From positions 586,066-650,065 of the forward strand of contig JAZGTN010000121.1 of assembly GCA_037783415.1 (NCBI GenBank): a stretch of DNA of 64,000 nucleotides, in the 5' to 3' direction. The position numbers and the translations under genes are program-made. Origin of the DNA: Leptasterias polaris. Taxonomy: Eukaryota > Echinodermata > Asteroidea > Forcipulatida > Asteriidae. The notes beneath the pieces are model-generated. The model saw only the letters and a list, made by a program, of their open reading frames with translations. It did not search any database and was not told where the DNA came from. Positions 10,991-21,414 of the stretch are shown here, in pieces; the stretch's first letter is position 1, and the number at the start of each line of letters is the position of its first letter.

Positions 10991-11743
10991 GTGTACCCCC
11001 TTGAGCCCCTTAAAATGTTACCCTAGTAGCACACATTTTCCAAAGTGCCCAAGCCGGAGCCCAAGTGAAGCCATGTACAGTTTCACAAAGTCCACGCAAG
11101 TCAACAGTAAACCAACTGTGCAATGCATTTAAGCGATGAATTTTCTAATAAGATTTTTCACTTACGTTAAGCAGTGCCATGAAATTGGGCCCAGGGACTA
11201 AACAGTTCTGGAGTGATGGTGGTTCCAAAATTAACTAGCCTGGCATTAATAAAATTCTCATTGGACCATAGATAAACTGTGACAGAACGAGATTCTTGAT
11301 TCTATTTCGTTGGAATAAATGATGGTCCCAGTATAGTACTGGGACGATAACAATCAAAAGTTAAATATTGTGTATTTTCAAAACACAATCAGATTGCTTG
11401 ACTGTAGGTTAGCGTAAAACACTTCACATAAGTACACATTGATGGTACAGTAAAAAAAAAATGGTATGTCATGTACAACTTGAACTAGTGTACTGATTTG
11501 TAATACACACCTAACATACATGTACATCCATCCATCCATCCATACACACTCTATGTACAAAGTGTACGTGAATAATCATGTGTATCGTGCAATGCGGAAA
11601 CGTGTACAAATAATGTACAACTTGTGATTTACTACTTAGTACTTGATAATTTATGTAAAATTGCAACTTATAATATAATAATAGGCATACATATCATATA
11701 GGAAAACATTATTTCAATAATGTGCCTGTTTTGTAGGCTTACC

Positions 11744-12024
11744 ATGCAGTGTTGAGAAGCCTATCATCAGTATTGGGGTTGGGTTTGTCTTGATCTGCTT
11801 CCTGCAGATCGCCGATGGGATTTTCTTGTGCTGCCAATAAATGGTTCAAAACGGTACGGCTCGACCTCTGCCAACCTCGACATGGTCTGAGTTTTCGTCC
11901 TGTCCCTCTTCCGGAGAGCTCCCCTGGTCACTTGAGCTGATATTACTTCAATCAGAAGTGCTTGATGGACAAGTCTCTTCTTCTTCGACACTGTATTGTT
12001 CCCACGAATCGCTACTTTCCGACA
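11744..12024 (-). pseudogene. P2X7-like cytosolic-domain protein, exon 1, broken
   Basis: Starts at minus-strand ATG near 12,024 with MSESSDSWEQYSVEEEE, an acidic serine-rich leader, then a stop, then SSSDQGSSPEEGQDENSD. A different frame carries VEPYRFEP. The end reads TDDRLLNTAW before a GTAAGC donor. Acidic leader, PYxFEP and RLxNxxW are the N-terminal landmarks of the P2X7-like stand-alone family. Exon order and strand agree with exons 2 and 3. Introns are about 1.06 kb and 0.35 kb. Confidence 0.72.
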
Positions 12025-12594
12025 TTTTGGTAGCCGAGTTTCGTTCATAGATGCTTTTTTGCATGTAAACTGTATACGATTGTGTGTGGGGGTAAACAAA
12101 CCCGTCCGCACTATGACGTCACAGTGCTGTTTTGATTCCTAGGCGCTTTAGGGGCTTTTCGTGAAACTCGGCGTCTTTGCCCAGTGTAACACTGATCAAA
12201 ATGTGTTTTTTATTACATTATGACAACATTTTTATTGAGTTGCAATCATGAGTATGTCATCATTATACACTCATTTACCATTTTACAACAACAAAACAAC
12301 ATTGTCAATTTCGTTCAAGTTGATCTTTAAGCTTCTGGATTGGAAGAGTGTTTTTCCAGATGAATAAAAAACCTGTCAGATGAAAATTGTAATTTTATTT
12401 CAAAACATGATGTTTGATTTATCATCATTCTTGTCATACCATCCAACAAAGTTCTGATCAAAACATATAAGGGCTTATTTTAATTGAAAGAGAAATTTTA
12501 TAGTTATTAAATTTGTTCATTTATTTATAGGAGGACTTTGTAACTTCATGTATAACAAAAACCCAAACCTACCCAACAATGATGAATTGACCAA

Positions 12595-13080
12595 TGGGGC
12601 GGACTTTGTTTTGTTATGCAAATTTGTTTGTGAAAACCGGGAGTATGTTCACGTGTCATGGTACGTTTCATGCCTTACCTCCCTGATTTAAATCTGTACA
12701 AACTTGGACCAGACTATTTGCCCATCCAGCCTCACTTTGGTTACACTTATTTAAATAGGAGTTTTACAAGACGGATGCCCAAAGTACCAACCACATGGAA
12801 TTTTGTTTTGTTATGCAAATTTGTTTGTGAAAACCGGGGAGTATGGTCATGATATACGTTTCATGCCTTATCTTCTGAAACATTTTCTAATAAAATTGCC
12901 TCATCTTAAGCATTTATTTTTAGTGTTACACCCTATCGTTTTTTAAAGAGATTTTGCAAATTCAGATCAAAAACAAAACTGTCCATGGGCAAATAATGAA
13001 TACCTTTCCAATGAGAACGCCTATGTTTTGTTATGTAAATTTATTTGTGAAAGCCGTTGCAAGATCACATGACAGAAGCA
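12595..13080 (+). repeat. Short tandem array, about 205-215 bp units
   Basis: TTTTGTTATGCAAATTTG followed by TTTGTGAAAACCGG occurs at about 12,608 and 12,806, and a diverged version (TTATTTGTGAAAGCCG) at about 13,024. The first two units also share TACGTTTCATGCCTTA. The first interval contains the 7.4-kb-type repeat segment. Confidence 0.62.
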
Positions 13081-13084
13081 ACAG

Positions 13085-13202
13085 GTTGCCCCGCCATTTT
13101 TAAAGACAGACTGACTGCGTGAACACGTCTCTGTTCCTTATTCTCCAACAAACTTAAGTTTTTCCGAATTCTAAGAACACATCTTCCACACAAATGTGAT
13201 GG
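13085..13202 (+). other. Candidate 5' non-coding exon
   Basis: A moderately GC-rich stretch ends in CAAATGTGATG before GTGAGTTGC, a strong donor-like site. It lies upstream of the plus-strand exon-like series that starts at 15.4 kb and could be its first exon. There is no protein evidence. Confidence 0.22.
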
Positions 13203-13639
13203 TGAGTTGCTTATTTAATTGTGTAACGATGATTTTGTTTCAAAGGTTTTTCGAAGAAACAAGCAAAGAATGGTTGGTGTGGGTATTTTCGGCACAATGT
13301 CAAAACTGAATGTATACCAAAAATTTCATAGCCTTTTATTTTAGGGTGTGCATGTTCACAGATTTACACATAACTGAAGAAATGGTATTAAGATGATCGT
13401 GGTGGAAAACTTCGCTTGAGATATATTTGAAACATATGTGGACATATTTTTGACTGTATATGTTTTAGTTTTTGAGAAATCCAATGTTTGAAAATGGTAT
13501 CAGCTAATGAATGTGATCAAATAAAGTCGTGGCCTTGGATGGTGGCCTATTTAGCCCCATTAATTATGCCAAAGTGTTTCTCCTGATGTTCACCTACCAA
13601 TTCAGTTTATTGCTGGAGTGACTCGTTTGGTGTATTTTA

Positions 13640-13735
13640 TGAAATTATCAAGCACACCGGACTCAAGCTCTGGTGTTTCTGATCAGCAGAGTTTGGGTTT
13701 GAGTCCCGGTCGTGACACTTGCATTCTAGAAATTG
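13640..13735 (+). repeat. tRNA-like SINE fragment
   Basis: GGGTTTGAGTCCCGGTCGTG is a B-box-like block followed by GACACTTGC, a tail I associate with dispersed tRNA-type repeats of echinoderms (recall, not checked). No clear A box. Confidence 0.4.
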
Positions 13736-14094
13736 ACACTTTTGTTATTGCTTTAATTGTGCTTCGGGTGCAATGTCAATCTCTTGTATGTCCTTTTGGG
13801 AAAAGTTTCCGGAGCACGCCACCACCTTCTGGACGTTTTTTAATTTATTTTTTACCAATATACACCTGAGGGTGTATTCTATCGATAGGGTTAGTACCCC
13901 AAAATGTTAAATAAATAGTTTTCATAGGGGACCGATTCAAAAACAAATTATTTTTAGTAAAATCCTAAAATTTGAAAAATAAAAAACACGCTTCTTTCCC
14001 CCTCTCCCCAGTCTTCTTTCCTCCTCCCCCCACTACCTCTCCCCATCATTCACTCACTCTGTGGAAGGAATTGAACATTTGCAAGCAAAAAATG

Positions 14095-14190
14095 CAATGT
14101 ACTTACCGGGAATTGAACCTGTATCAAGAGAGAACAAATTATATGCACAAGAGCATAGCCTATTTACCACTAGGCTATGAGGGATTGATA
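14095..14190 (-). repeat. tRNA-derived SINE head
   Basis: The minus strand has TAGCCTAGTGG (A box) and GGTTCAATTCC (B box), separated by about 45 bases. A Gly-type tRNA ancestor is possible. No full cloverleaf is evident. Confidence 0.5.
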
Positions 14191-14427
14191 CCAAAATTGG
14201 TTTGATAGTTCTACAAATTTCTCCCATTACCTGTTTAGTAAAAGGTCATAATGAATATTTAATTTGCTATGAATATTAAAATCAGCAGTTATTGTCGAAT
14301 AGTTTGCATAAACTGAATATTCAGGAGTTTATGAACTAAAACCTGCTTTGCATATTAGTCACGTGAAAGGTTCTTTTGGATTATTTCATTAGTACAAGTC
14401 ATGGGTAAGTTCATGTTCATAAGGGCA

Positions 14428-14565
14428 ATATCGGGCTATTATTTCCCTTTTTTGAATCATCCTTCAATGGGGGTATATGTTTGTAGCGGCAATAGTTATG
14501 ATTATGTGGAATTTGGGCTATTATTTCCCTTTTTTGAATCATCCTTCAATGGGGGTATGTTCATC
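14428..14565 (+). repeat. 83-bp direct duplication
   Basis: The block TATTTCCCTTTTTTGAATCA plus TCCTTCAATGGGGGTAT occurs twice, offset by about 83 bases, with little divergence. It is a local tandem duplication. Confidence 0.75.
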
Positions 14566-15412
14566 ACATCAAAGGCCACTGTATAGCTGGCTTACCCATT
14601 CCATAAATCAACAAGTCCTGGAGAATTTTCCAATGCGCATGAACGATGACCGACTCATTGGAGTATATTGCACATACCCGGACACACACAGCAAGAAAAC
14701 GAAAACAAAATGGTGTTTATTTTCGACGAAGCTTTTGCGATTTTCTGACGCCTTTTTAAGGCCTTTAGAATTGTTCAATTTTCCTGTTTTTTGCTGTATA
14801 TATTCAGTTAACCCATCTTGACAGGTAAGACTAAAATTTAGAATAATCGGCCAGATATTGAGGGAGCTAGAGTGGTGGCGTGCTGCGGAATTTTAGCCCA
14901 AGGATATCAGGTTGGCTTAGTGGTTTCTGTCGCTGCCTTGCACCTCTCTGTGGACCCCAGTTTATAAATCCCAGAACTGAGCTCTGCATGTTGATTGGGT
15001 TTTCAGTCCCTACCTGATTGCATGGGTTTTCCCAAATTAACCACTAGGAACCGATCATACTGAAAATTTGAAGTGAACCACAATTATTACAGGTGGAGTC
15101 ATTGCTTCAAAAACCTTTGTGACATGTTATTGGAAAACCTGCACCAATACAGTGGAGATTCACTCCACAAAAATGGAATTGTCACCGAATCCCCACACAC
15201 TCCTAGTGGTAAAACATTCTCCCATCTCTTTTCTCATGCGTACTGTTTGAAACCACAAGGTTTAAAGCAATTGCTTTGAGATTACCTTTCGGTGCCCTCT
15301 TATGGTCAAATTGTTGCTGCAATGGACTGAAAAAACATCACAACACCTTTACAGAATATTGTTTTTAATTTGTTGACATTTATTAGGCTAGCTACAGACA
15401 CGCCATTGTTAG

Positions 15413-15501
15413 ATGAAGTCTACCTCTCCAAAAGTAGGTGGGAATGCTTGATGAGAATGCAGCCCAGCTTCAAGATTCAACGATATCTTCTCCATCAGCA
15501 G
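15413..15501 (+). other. Exon-like module (LDEVYLS type)
   Basis: An open frame reads LDEVYLSKSRWECLM and then MQPSFKIQRYLLHQQ, ending at CAG before a GTAAAT donor; an AG acceptor lies at 15411-15412. It is nearly duplicated at 17,735-17,828, with most changes in the first half and FKIQRYLLHQQ kept exactly. The VYLS core recurs at 19.06 kb. Product unrecognised. Either a host gene with repeated exons or a gene-derived repeat. Confidence 0.42.
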
Positions 15502-16140
15502 GTAAATTTAGGATTAACCTTTAATATAAGTTGAGATGCATCAAGAGATTTGGGACAGTTTGGTAACTTCTAGACTGTAGGAAAATTATGTGAACATTTA
15601 GAAATAGTTTTTTTCTGGAGTAAAGGAAAGTTTATTTGAAACATCAAGTCTAAAAAATCTGTAAAGGACAAGTGGTTGTTTAATGAAAAAAAAGTGTTCA
15701 AATCCACATGCAACTGCCATGCATTAATATAAGTATTTAAATACATAACAAATATTTCTCTTATTTGTTGATTGTGAAAGATTTCATAATGGTTAATTTA
15801 TGTAGTAATTGCATCAAGACTATAGAATATCATTTTGGTTTTACACTGATACATGTACATGTGCTGTATTCGTCGTTTTCCAAGTTCTAGACACAAATAT
15901 GTAGGCCCATTGTCTAAATGAGTTATTTGAGTTGACTGAGTAAACAGTGCTCAATTCTCATACATTGTGTCATGGTAAGACAAAAACTGCTAAAGATTAA
16001 ATGTGGGACCAATAAATGAGATTGAAAAGGGTCCCCTCAACCTACCCTTGAATTTTATTATTCGTAAATATTTTGAAACTAGCTAAAGTATTATTGTGTT
16101 CTTTGTTTGCATGATACAGTGAGGGTTGTCGTCTCCACAG

Positions 16141-16204
16141 AGATCTACTCATCAACCAAGTAGATGTCTGAGACCTGCAGTGACAACAATGAACAATGAG
16201 TCTG
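16141..16204 (+). other. Exon-like module (short)
   Basis: 64 bases between TCGTCTCCACAG and a GTAAAT donor. One frame is open: RSTHQPSRCLRPAVTTMNNE. The nucleotide sequence AGATCTACTCATCAACC, then AAGTAGATGTC, is shared with the minus-strand modules at 34,707 and 35,227 and, more weakly, with 18,248. That family relation supports a real repeated module but not a specific function. Confidence 0.33.
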
Positions 16205-16343
16205 GTAAATGAACTGCTCTCTCCTTTATAAAAGGTAATGGAAACACCTAAATATTAAAACAGTTGTTAGTTTATAATCTGTCCTAGTTTACTTCATTAA
16301 CCTTTAATGTCTTATCTGACTTTCAAAGGTAAAAACAAATCAC

Positions 16344-17575
16344 CAGGGGCGGATTCAGGATTTTTTAAACCGGGGGCACAACGGCGCAACCAGGATTTTG
16401 TATTAGAGGGTAAACCCAAGATGGGTGGGGTCCAGGGGCCGAGCCTTTGGCGTTCTGTGGGGTGAAAAATCAAGCCTCCATGTGCCTAAAACAGAGATAT
16501 AGACACATTTTTATAGGAAATCAGATCCATATAAATCTTCTAAGTTTACTGGAAACATTTCTGTAACATCGATGGTGGGGGTTCAGGGGCGAAGCCCTGG
16601 TGGGTTCCGGGGGCGAATCCCCCGGAAGCTCTGATCTTTTGGCATATTGAGGGGTGAAAAACCAACCCTCCATGTGCCTAAAACAGAGAAATAGACACAC
16701 TTTTATAGGAAATCAGATCCATATAAATCTTCTAAATTTACTGAAAACATTTCTGTAACATCGATGGTGGGGGTTCAGGGGCGAAGCCCTGGTGGGGGTC
16801 CGGGGGCGAAGCCCCTCAGAAACTCTGTGCTTTTGGCATTTTGAGGGGTGAAAAACCAAGCCTCCATGTGCCTAAAACAGAGAAATAGACACTCTTTTTG
16901 GAAATCAGATCCATATCAATCTAAGTTTACTGGAAAAATTTCTGTAACATTGATGGTGGGGTCAAGAGGTGAGGCCCCGGTGGGGGTCCATGGGGCGAAG
17001 CCCCCGGAAGCTCTGAGCTTTTGGCATTTTCAGGGGTGAAAAATCAGGCCTCTGTGTGCCTGAAACCGAGACTAGACACACTTTTTAAGCTCTTCTGATC
17101 CATACCAATCTTATTTTACTCAAAGAAAATGTTAATCCCACAAATCTCGCGTTTGGATCTGGTCGCTGCAATATCTGGTTTCATGCATATTCATTCAAAA
17201 AATATAGTTAGTCAAGCTTAATAGTGTAGTCTTTACACTTGAATGCCAGAACGACATGAAATATATTTATCCAGGACAAATTGGCACGTCAGGTTTCAAA
17301 TGCTTATGTTATCGTGCAAATCTAAGCAATTACAAGTGGCGTATCATAAAAGATTCATTTTGGCAGAAAGAAACAAATTTGATAGGCATAGGATGAAAAA
17401 GAAATCCATCCTGCCGCTGGGGGAAAAGACACCACACACACTTGTGGCTAATTTTTAAGCAGGCAGATAGTAAAACAAAAAAAATTATATATATATATAT
17501 ATTTTGTGTTTTTCAAATTTTACCCGGGGGGCACGTGCCCCTTGGGCCCCCCCCCCCCGCCTGGATCCGCGCCTG
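16344..17575. mobile_element. Inverted-repeat DNA element carrying 192-bp internal tandem repeats
   Basis: The left end starts CAGGGGCGGATTCAGG and the right end, read inverted, starts CAGGCGCGGATCCAGG: 14 of 16 identical. The element is flanked by the 5-bp direct repeat ATCAC (16,339-16,343 and 17,576-17,580). Inside are about four tandem units of roughly 192 bp, starting near 16,390, 16,571, 16,760 and 16,950, each with a GGGGGCGAAGCCC-type stem and GGGGTGAAAAACCAAGCCTC. No transposase is present, so it is non-autonomous. The CAGGGGCGGATCCAG terminus resembles hAT-like elements, but hAT normally makes 8-bp duplications, so the superfamily is open. Confidence 0.7.
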
Positions 17576-17580
17576 ATCAC
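17470..17580. repeat. AT microsatellite and C/G-rich end of the element
   Basis: An AT run (about 17,487-17,502) is followed by CCCGGGGGGCACGTGCCCC and about 13 C inside the right terminal region of the 16.3-17.6 kb element. Confidence 0.55.
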
Positions 17581-17734
17581 TGCGTCTTATCTTTCGGTGC
17601 TCATTATCTGATTTAGATTGAGTTCAAATTAGGATTATTACTATGTGAAATCGTACATTATACAGCAAAATAGTTCCTTTATTTCGTCCAGTGAAATTCT
17701 ACATGTCACATTTTTTATTTTTTTTTTAAATCAC

Positions 17735-17828
17735 ACCAATGTCGGATGAAGTCTACCTCTCCCAAGGTAGATGCATGATGGGAATGCAGCCCAGCTTCAA
17801 GATTCAACGATATCTTCTCCATCAACAG
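17735..17828 (+). other. Exon-like module, duplicate of the 15.4 kb one
   Basis: Reads SDEVYLSQGRCMMGMQPSF then KIQRYLLHQQ, ending CAACAG before GTACAT. The upstream acceptor of the 15.4 kb copy is not preserved here (GTCGG instead of TTAG), so splicing in of this copy is doubtful. The inserted element at 16.3-17.6 kb lies between the two copies. Confidence 0.38.
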
Positions 17829-18247
17829 GTACATTTATGGAAATTGGATGAAAAGATGTTGGACACTTTGGTGATAGTATGGTTTATTAACAGAAATGTG
17901 TAAACATGTTTAAATTGATTTTCCCGGAGTTAGCCACTTATCGCTGGGCATTTGAATATCTGATTTCCATTGCATCAATAATCAAAAATGGTGGTCTGGC
18001 AAAGTTTGTTATAGAACTAAAGCAATGTAAAGCTAAATTTAGTCTATGTAAAAATCAATTTCAGTTTGTATGTGGGTTCTTCTTTTGGTAAGGGAGAAGA
18101 AAACCAATTTTGGTGCAAAATCACTCACCCAGAACAAAACATCACACTGATCTGATGATCATTTCTTTAAAAAAACATTTTAAACAAGAAGTTTAAATAC
18201 ATTTTAAAGTCATAAAATTTAACTGTATGTTAATTTTGCTTTTACAG

Positions 18248-18337
18248 AGCTAATAAAGCTGAAATTGGATCCACCAATCAACAAAGTGGATGTGTACATC
18301 ACCCTTGCATTCAAAACGCTTCTTCTGGCAAAAAAAG
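18248..18337 (+). other. Exon-like module (KVDVYI type)
   Basis: A 90-nt open stretch after TTGCTTTTACAG and before GTAAAA, in frame ELIKLKLDPPINKVDVYITL then AFKTLLLAKK. The core DPPINKVDVY aligns with the 16.1 kb module (DLLINQVDV in its second frame). Its 3' half, CTTGCATTCAAAACGCTTCT, is related to the tandem units that follow at 18,376 and 18,465, so the exon may have seeded that small array. Product unknown. Confidence 0.4.
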
Positions 18338-18530
18338 GTAAAATTATAAACAAATGTGCAACTCAGTAATATCACCCCCCCCCCCCCCCTTGCATACAAA
18401 AGGCATTTTCTGCTTAACAAGATACAATTATTAACACATGTGCAGATCAGTAATATCAATCCCCCCCTTGCATACAAAAGGTATTTTCTGCTTAAAATAT
18501 AAAATTATAAACGCATGTGCAGAGCAGTAT
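18300..18530 (+). repeat. Tandem array, about 90-bp units with poly-C
   Basis: CTTGCATACAAAAGG, TTTTCTGCTTAA and ACATGTGCAGAKCAGTA-type blocks recur two to three times, each preceded by a C run (about 15 C at 18,375-18,390 and 7 C at 18,462). Confidence 0.65.
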
Positions 18531-19053
18531 GTCAACCATGAATGCTTAGAAGGAAATTCCTGTCTTTTAGAAAGCCTTAATTTTCTTGTACAGGATGCAA
18601 AAGAGATATTAATATTGTTTGTAATAATACAGTTCTTATAGATTGCACAAATCTTAGCAGCTTATTTAAGGTGCTGCACTTGTTTGTGTAATTGAAGAAA
18701 AGTACCCTTTGATATTTTGCAAGATTTTATGACAACCCTTTACTTAATGTTTAATCAGCACTTCAATCCGCCGGGTACAATATACTTTTTTTCTTTCTTG
18801 AAAATTAATCTTAAATTCCATCTCTTTTAAATTGTGTTATAGAATATCAGTATATACACATGCAGAACTCTACTTAAAGAATGATAAAGTTTTCAACTGG
18901 TTTACATTTCATAGTTCCACTACAATCATCTTTTACTATTTCCTTTGAAAGCTTAAAAAACAGTAATGTTGAAGGATGTATACTTTCTGTTTATTAAAGT
19001 AAATATTTCTTTGACAAAATGTGTAACAGATTTAATTTGTTTGTATTTTGAAG

Positions 19054-19141
19054 GTGTGTCATCAGTAGATGTTTACCTGTCACAAAAAGGAATAGTCCAA
19101 GAACCTGCAAGTGTCTATCAAGTACCATACAACAGACAGAG
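19054..19141 (+). other. Exon-like module (VDVYLSQK type)
   Basis: An 88-nt stretch between TTGTATTTTGAAG and a GTATGT donor reads SSVDVYLSQKGIVQEPASVY then QVPYNRQ. The VDVYLSQK core matches DEVYLSQ (17.7 kb) and IDVYILKK (5.2 kb). It is the most exon-like of the set, with a consensus donor, but the acceptor lacks a strong pyrimidine tract. Product unrecognised. Confidence 0.42.
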
Positions 19142-19159
19142 GTATGTATTAACCTTGTG

Positions 19160-20420
19160 GGTTTCACTAACAAAAAGTGGGCTGTTTTTGCAGCACTATA
19201 CAAGCGGCACCCCTACGCCACATGCCACAACAATTTGAGGAATAATGCCGGCATCAGCCGAACTCAAATGAGTGGTTTTCCCTACAGATTAATAACAGAT
19301 TTGAAAATTGAAAACATGTTCTTATTAACAAAACCTCTCATATAATTAATTAAGAATATTCTGTAAATTTGTATAAAATTTAAAAAAACATAAAAACTGT
19401 TCTTACTGTACTTTCTTGAAAACTGACAATTTGTAGATCAAGTTATAATGATCTGAATCCGCTTTGCAATTTTTTTCTTTCTAAGTGTTATTTAAACTTA
19501 ACACACGCTAGTATTTTGTACAAATATAAATCAAAGTTGTTTGACATTTTGTTCTTTTAAGCTGGCAAAGTTCAATTTGCAGTAACTGTTAAGAAATCAA
19601 CAAGCGTTAAAGTACAAACCAACATTATTACCTCAAGTTACATTAGATTGGAATGTTGTTTAGATCTTTGAAATGATATGCTGAAGAACCATGGAGAATG
19701 TTGAACTTGACATGTTTTTGTTAATTCAAAACACTCATCAATAAAGTTTTATTCAGAGGCAAATTGATACCGTGACCACCAGGGGAGGGCGTTTTTTCTG
19801 CTTTCCTATTTCCATGCACCCTAACATTTCACCTCTGTACAATTGTTTTCTTTAACCTTTCACAGCAATAGCAAGCTGATGTCCTACAACCAAAGAGTTA
19901 GATAATAGAACTGGAGGGCGTACCAAACCATGGGACAGGGTCCGACAAGAAGTATTTTTTGTCATTTAGAAAATGGTGCTCATGGTATGTCACAAATCAC
20001 ACACCAGTTCACAAGACCAACATTTTGTACAAGGAAATTTGTATGTAACTTACCCATAAGGATTCGAACCCATGGTGGACAGCGCGTTCACGTTTGTGTA
20101 ATTAAAATGTGCTCTTTCTAGTTCTATTAGACAACTCTAAGCCTATAAGTAACAAGTGTGTAGCTAAGACCTTTCCCTACATTCTTGGAAGCTTCAGAGT
20201 TTGTGGAGAGCAACTCATAATAGAAACATCAAATATCTTAAAGGCATTCTACACTTTGAGGATAAAACAACCAAACTGTTGTTGATTTTATAATTATAAT
20301 GATGTCAAGTACTGAAGTATAGGACATCCTTAGTAACACCCTTAGCAACAGTGGTAGCCCTAGCTGCCAACTAGGACACAGCCTTACATAAATGTTCTTG
20401 TAAAAAGTAAGTGCACCATT
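19160..20420. other. Non-coding stretch
   Basis: No supported exon. A B-box-like GGGTTCGAATCC on the minus strand near 20,060 has no matching A box. Confidence 0.45.
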
Positions 20421-20422
20421 TG

Positions 20423-21414
20423 CAGACCTGCCAACCTTGTAATTTTTTTTTGAGTACCACATTAGCGCGGCGGCAGTAAAACCAGAAGCCCGTGCACGGC
20501 GGCAAACCCAGAAGCCCAATCAGAAAAACTAAATAAACAGTTCGACTGTTGGCACTGTATGTTCCAATTGCCTAGATCATAGATGCTAAACTCAAGTGGC
20601 AAAAAGTTGTAAAAAAAAAAAATATATAATAATAATAATAATAATAATTTAAAAAAATAAAATTTTTGACTGATTTCTATTCCAATAACATATATTAATT
20701 ACTATGAAAAGTACTGTTGAACAATGTTCCTAAATTCTTAGTAACTTACTCGGCATGCAAGTAACGACAATAATAATGCGAAAGGTTTCACTCTTTTCTT
20801 TGGTTGCCCAGTAAACGGACAAACGAAAGCCTACCGTAGAATTTTCCAGTTCCACATCAATTCATCATTTGTTTCTCTTATAAAAAGATCACAGGCCATT
20901 AAATTCCCATTATTCTCCCCTAATGGAAGTAAAACTAACAGAAACGATGTATAAATCTGACACTTCGATCGGCGTCCATGTTATTCACACGGCGATGCCG
21001 AACACGTGCGTTGTGTGCATGTACATCCATGCATATGGCCATACAATGTACTGTAAAAGATTGACCGAAACTGGATTGCGCCATTCCCACCCCCTTTGTT
21101 ACGCATTGGTTTATTACTTTTCCAGCGGGAGTAAGAATTTAAAATATAGTTCTAGGCACAACCTCTTTTTTATCGAAGTGCATAATAATCACTCAGATGC
21201 AGGGTGTCTTTGTTCGGTTGTTTTTGCACTTGGGGTCGAACGAATGACAGTTGAATAAATTGAGAACAAAATTGTCTGTTCGTGTTGCGGATTTTAACAG
21301 ACGCGATTTAGATTTTGCGTCTTTTGCGTACTTTCTGCATATATTTCGTACCACCGTACTCAGATGTGAAAATGCGTGCATGGTACGCAAAATGCGTACA
21401 GGTTGGCAGGTCTG
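20423..21414. mobile_element. Non-autonomous inverted-repeat element, 992 bp
   Basis: The left end is CAGACCTGCCAACCTTGTA and the inverted right end CAGACCTGCCAACCTGTAC; the first 15 bases are identical. CATTTG flanks both ends (20,417-20,422 and 21,415-21,420) as a 6-bp direct repeat. No transposase ORF. The CAGACCTGCCAA terminus is of a kind seen in hAT elements, but the 6-bp duplication is shorter than usual. An AAT microsatellite (about 20,625-20,650) lies inside. Confidence 0.72.

Noticed and set aside
11841..12050. Plus-strand ORF of 69 codons
   Set aside because: Antisense to exon 1 of the P2X7-like pseudogene.
20040..20140. tRNA-like sequence on the minus strand
   Set aside because: Only a B-box-like GGGTTCGAATCC is present; no A box at the right distance.
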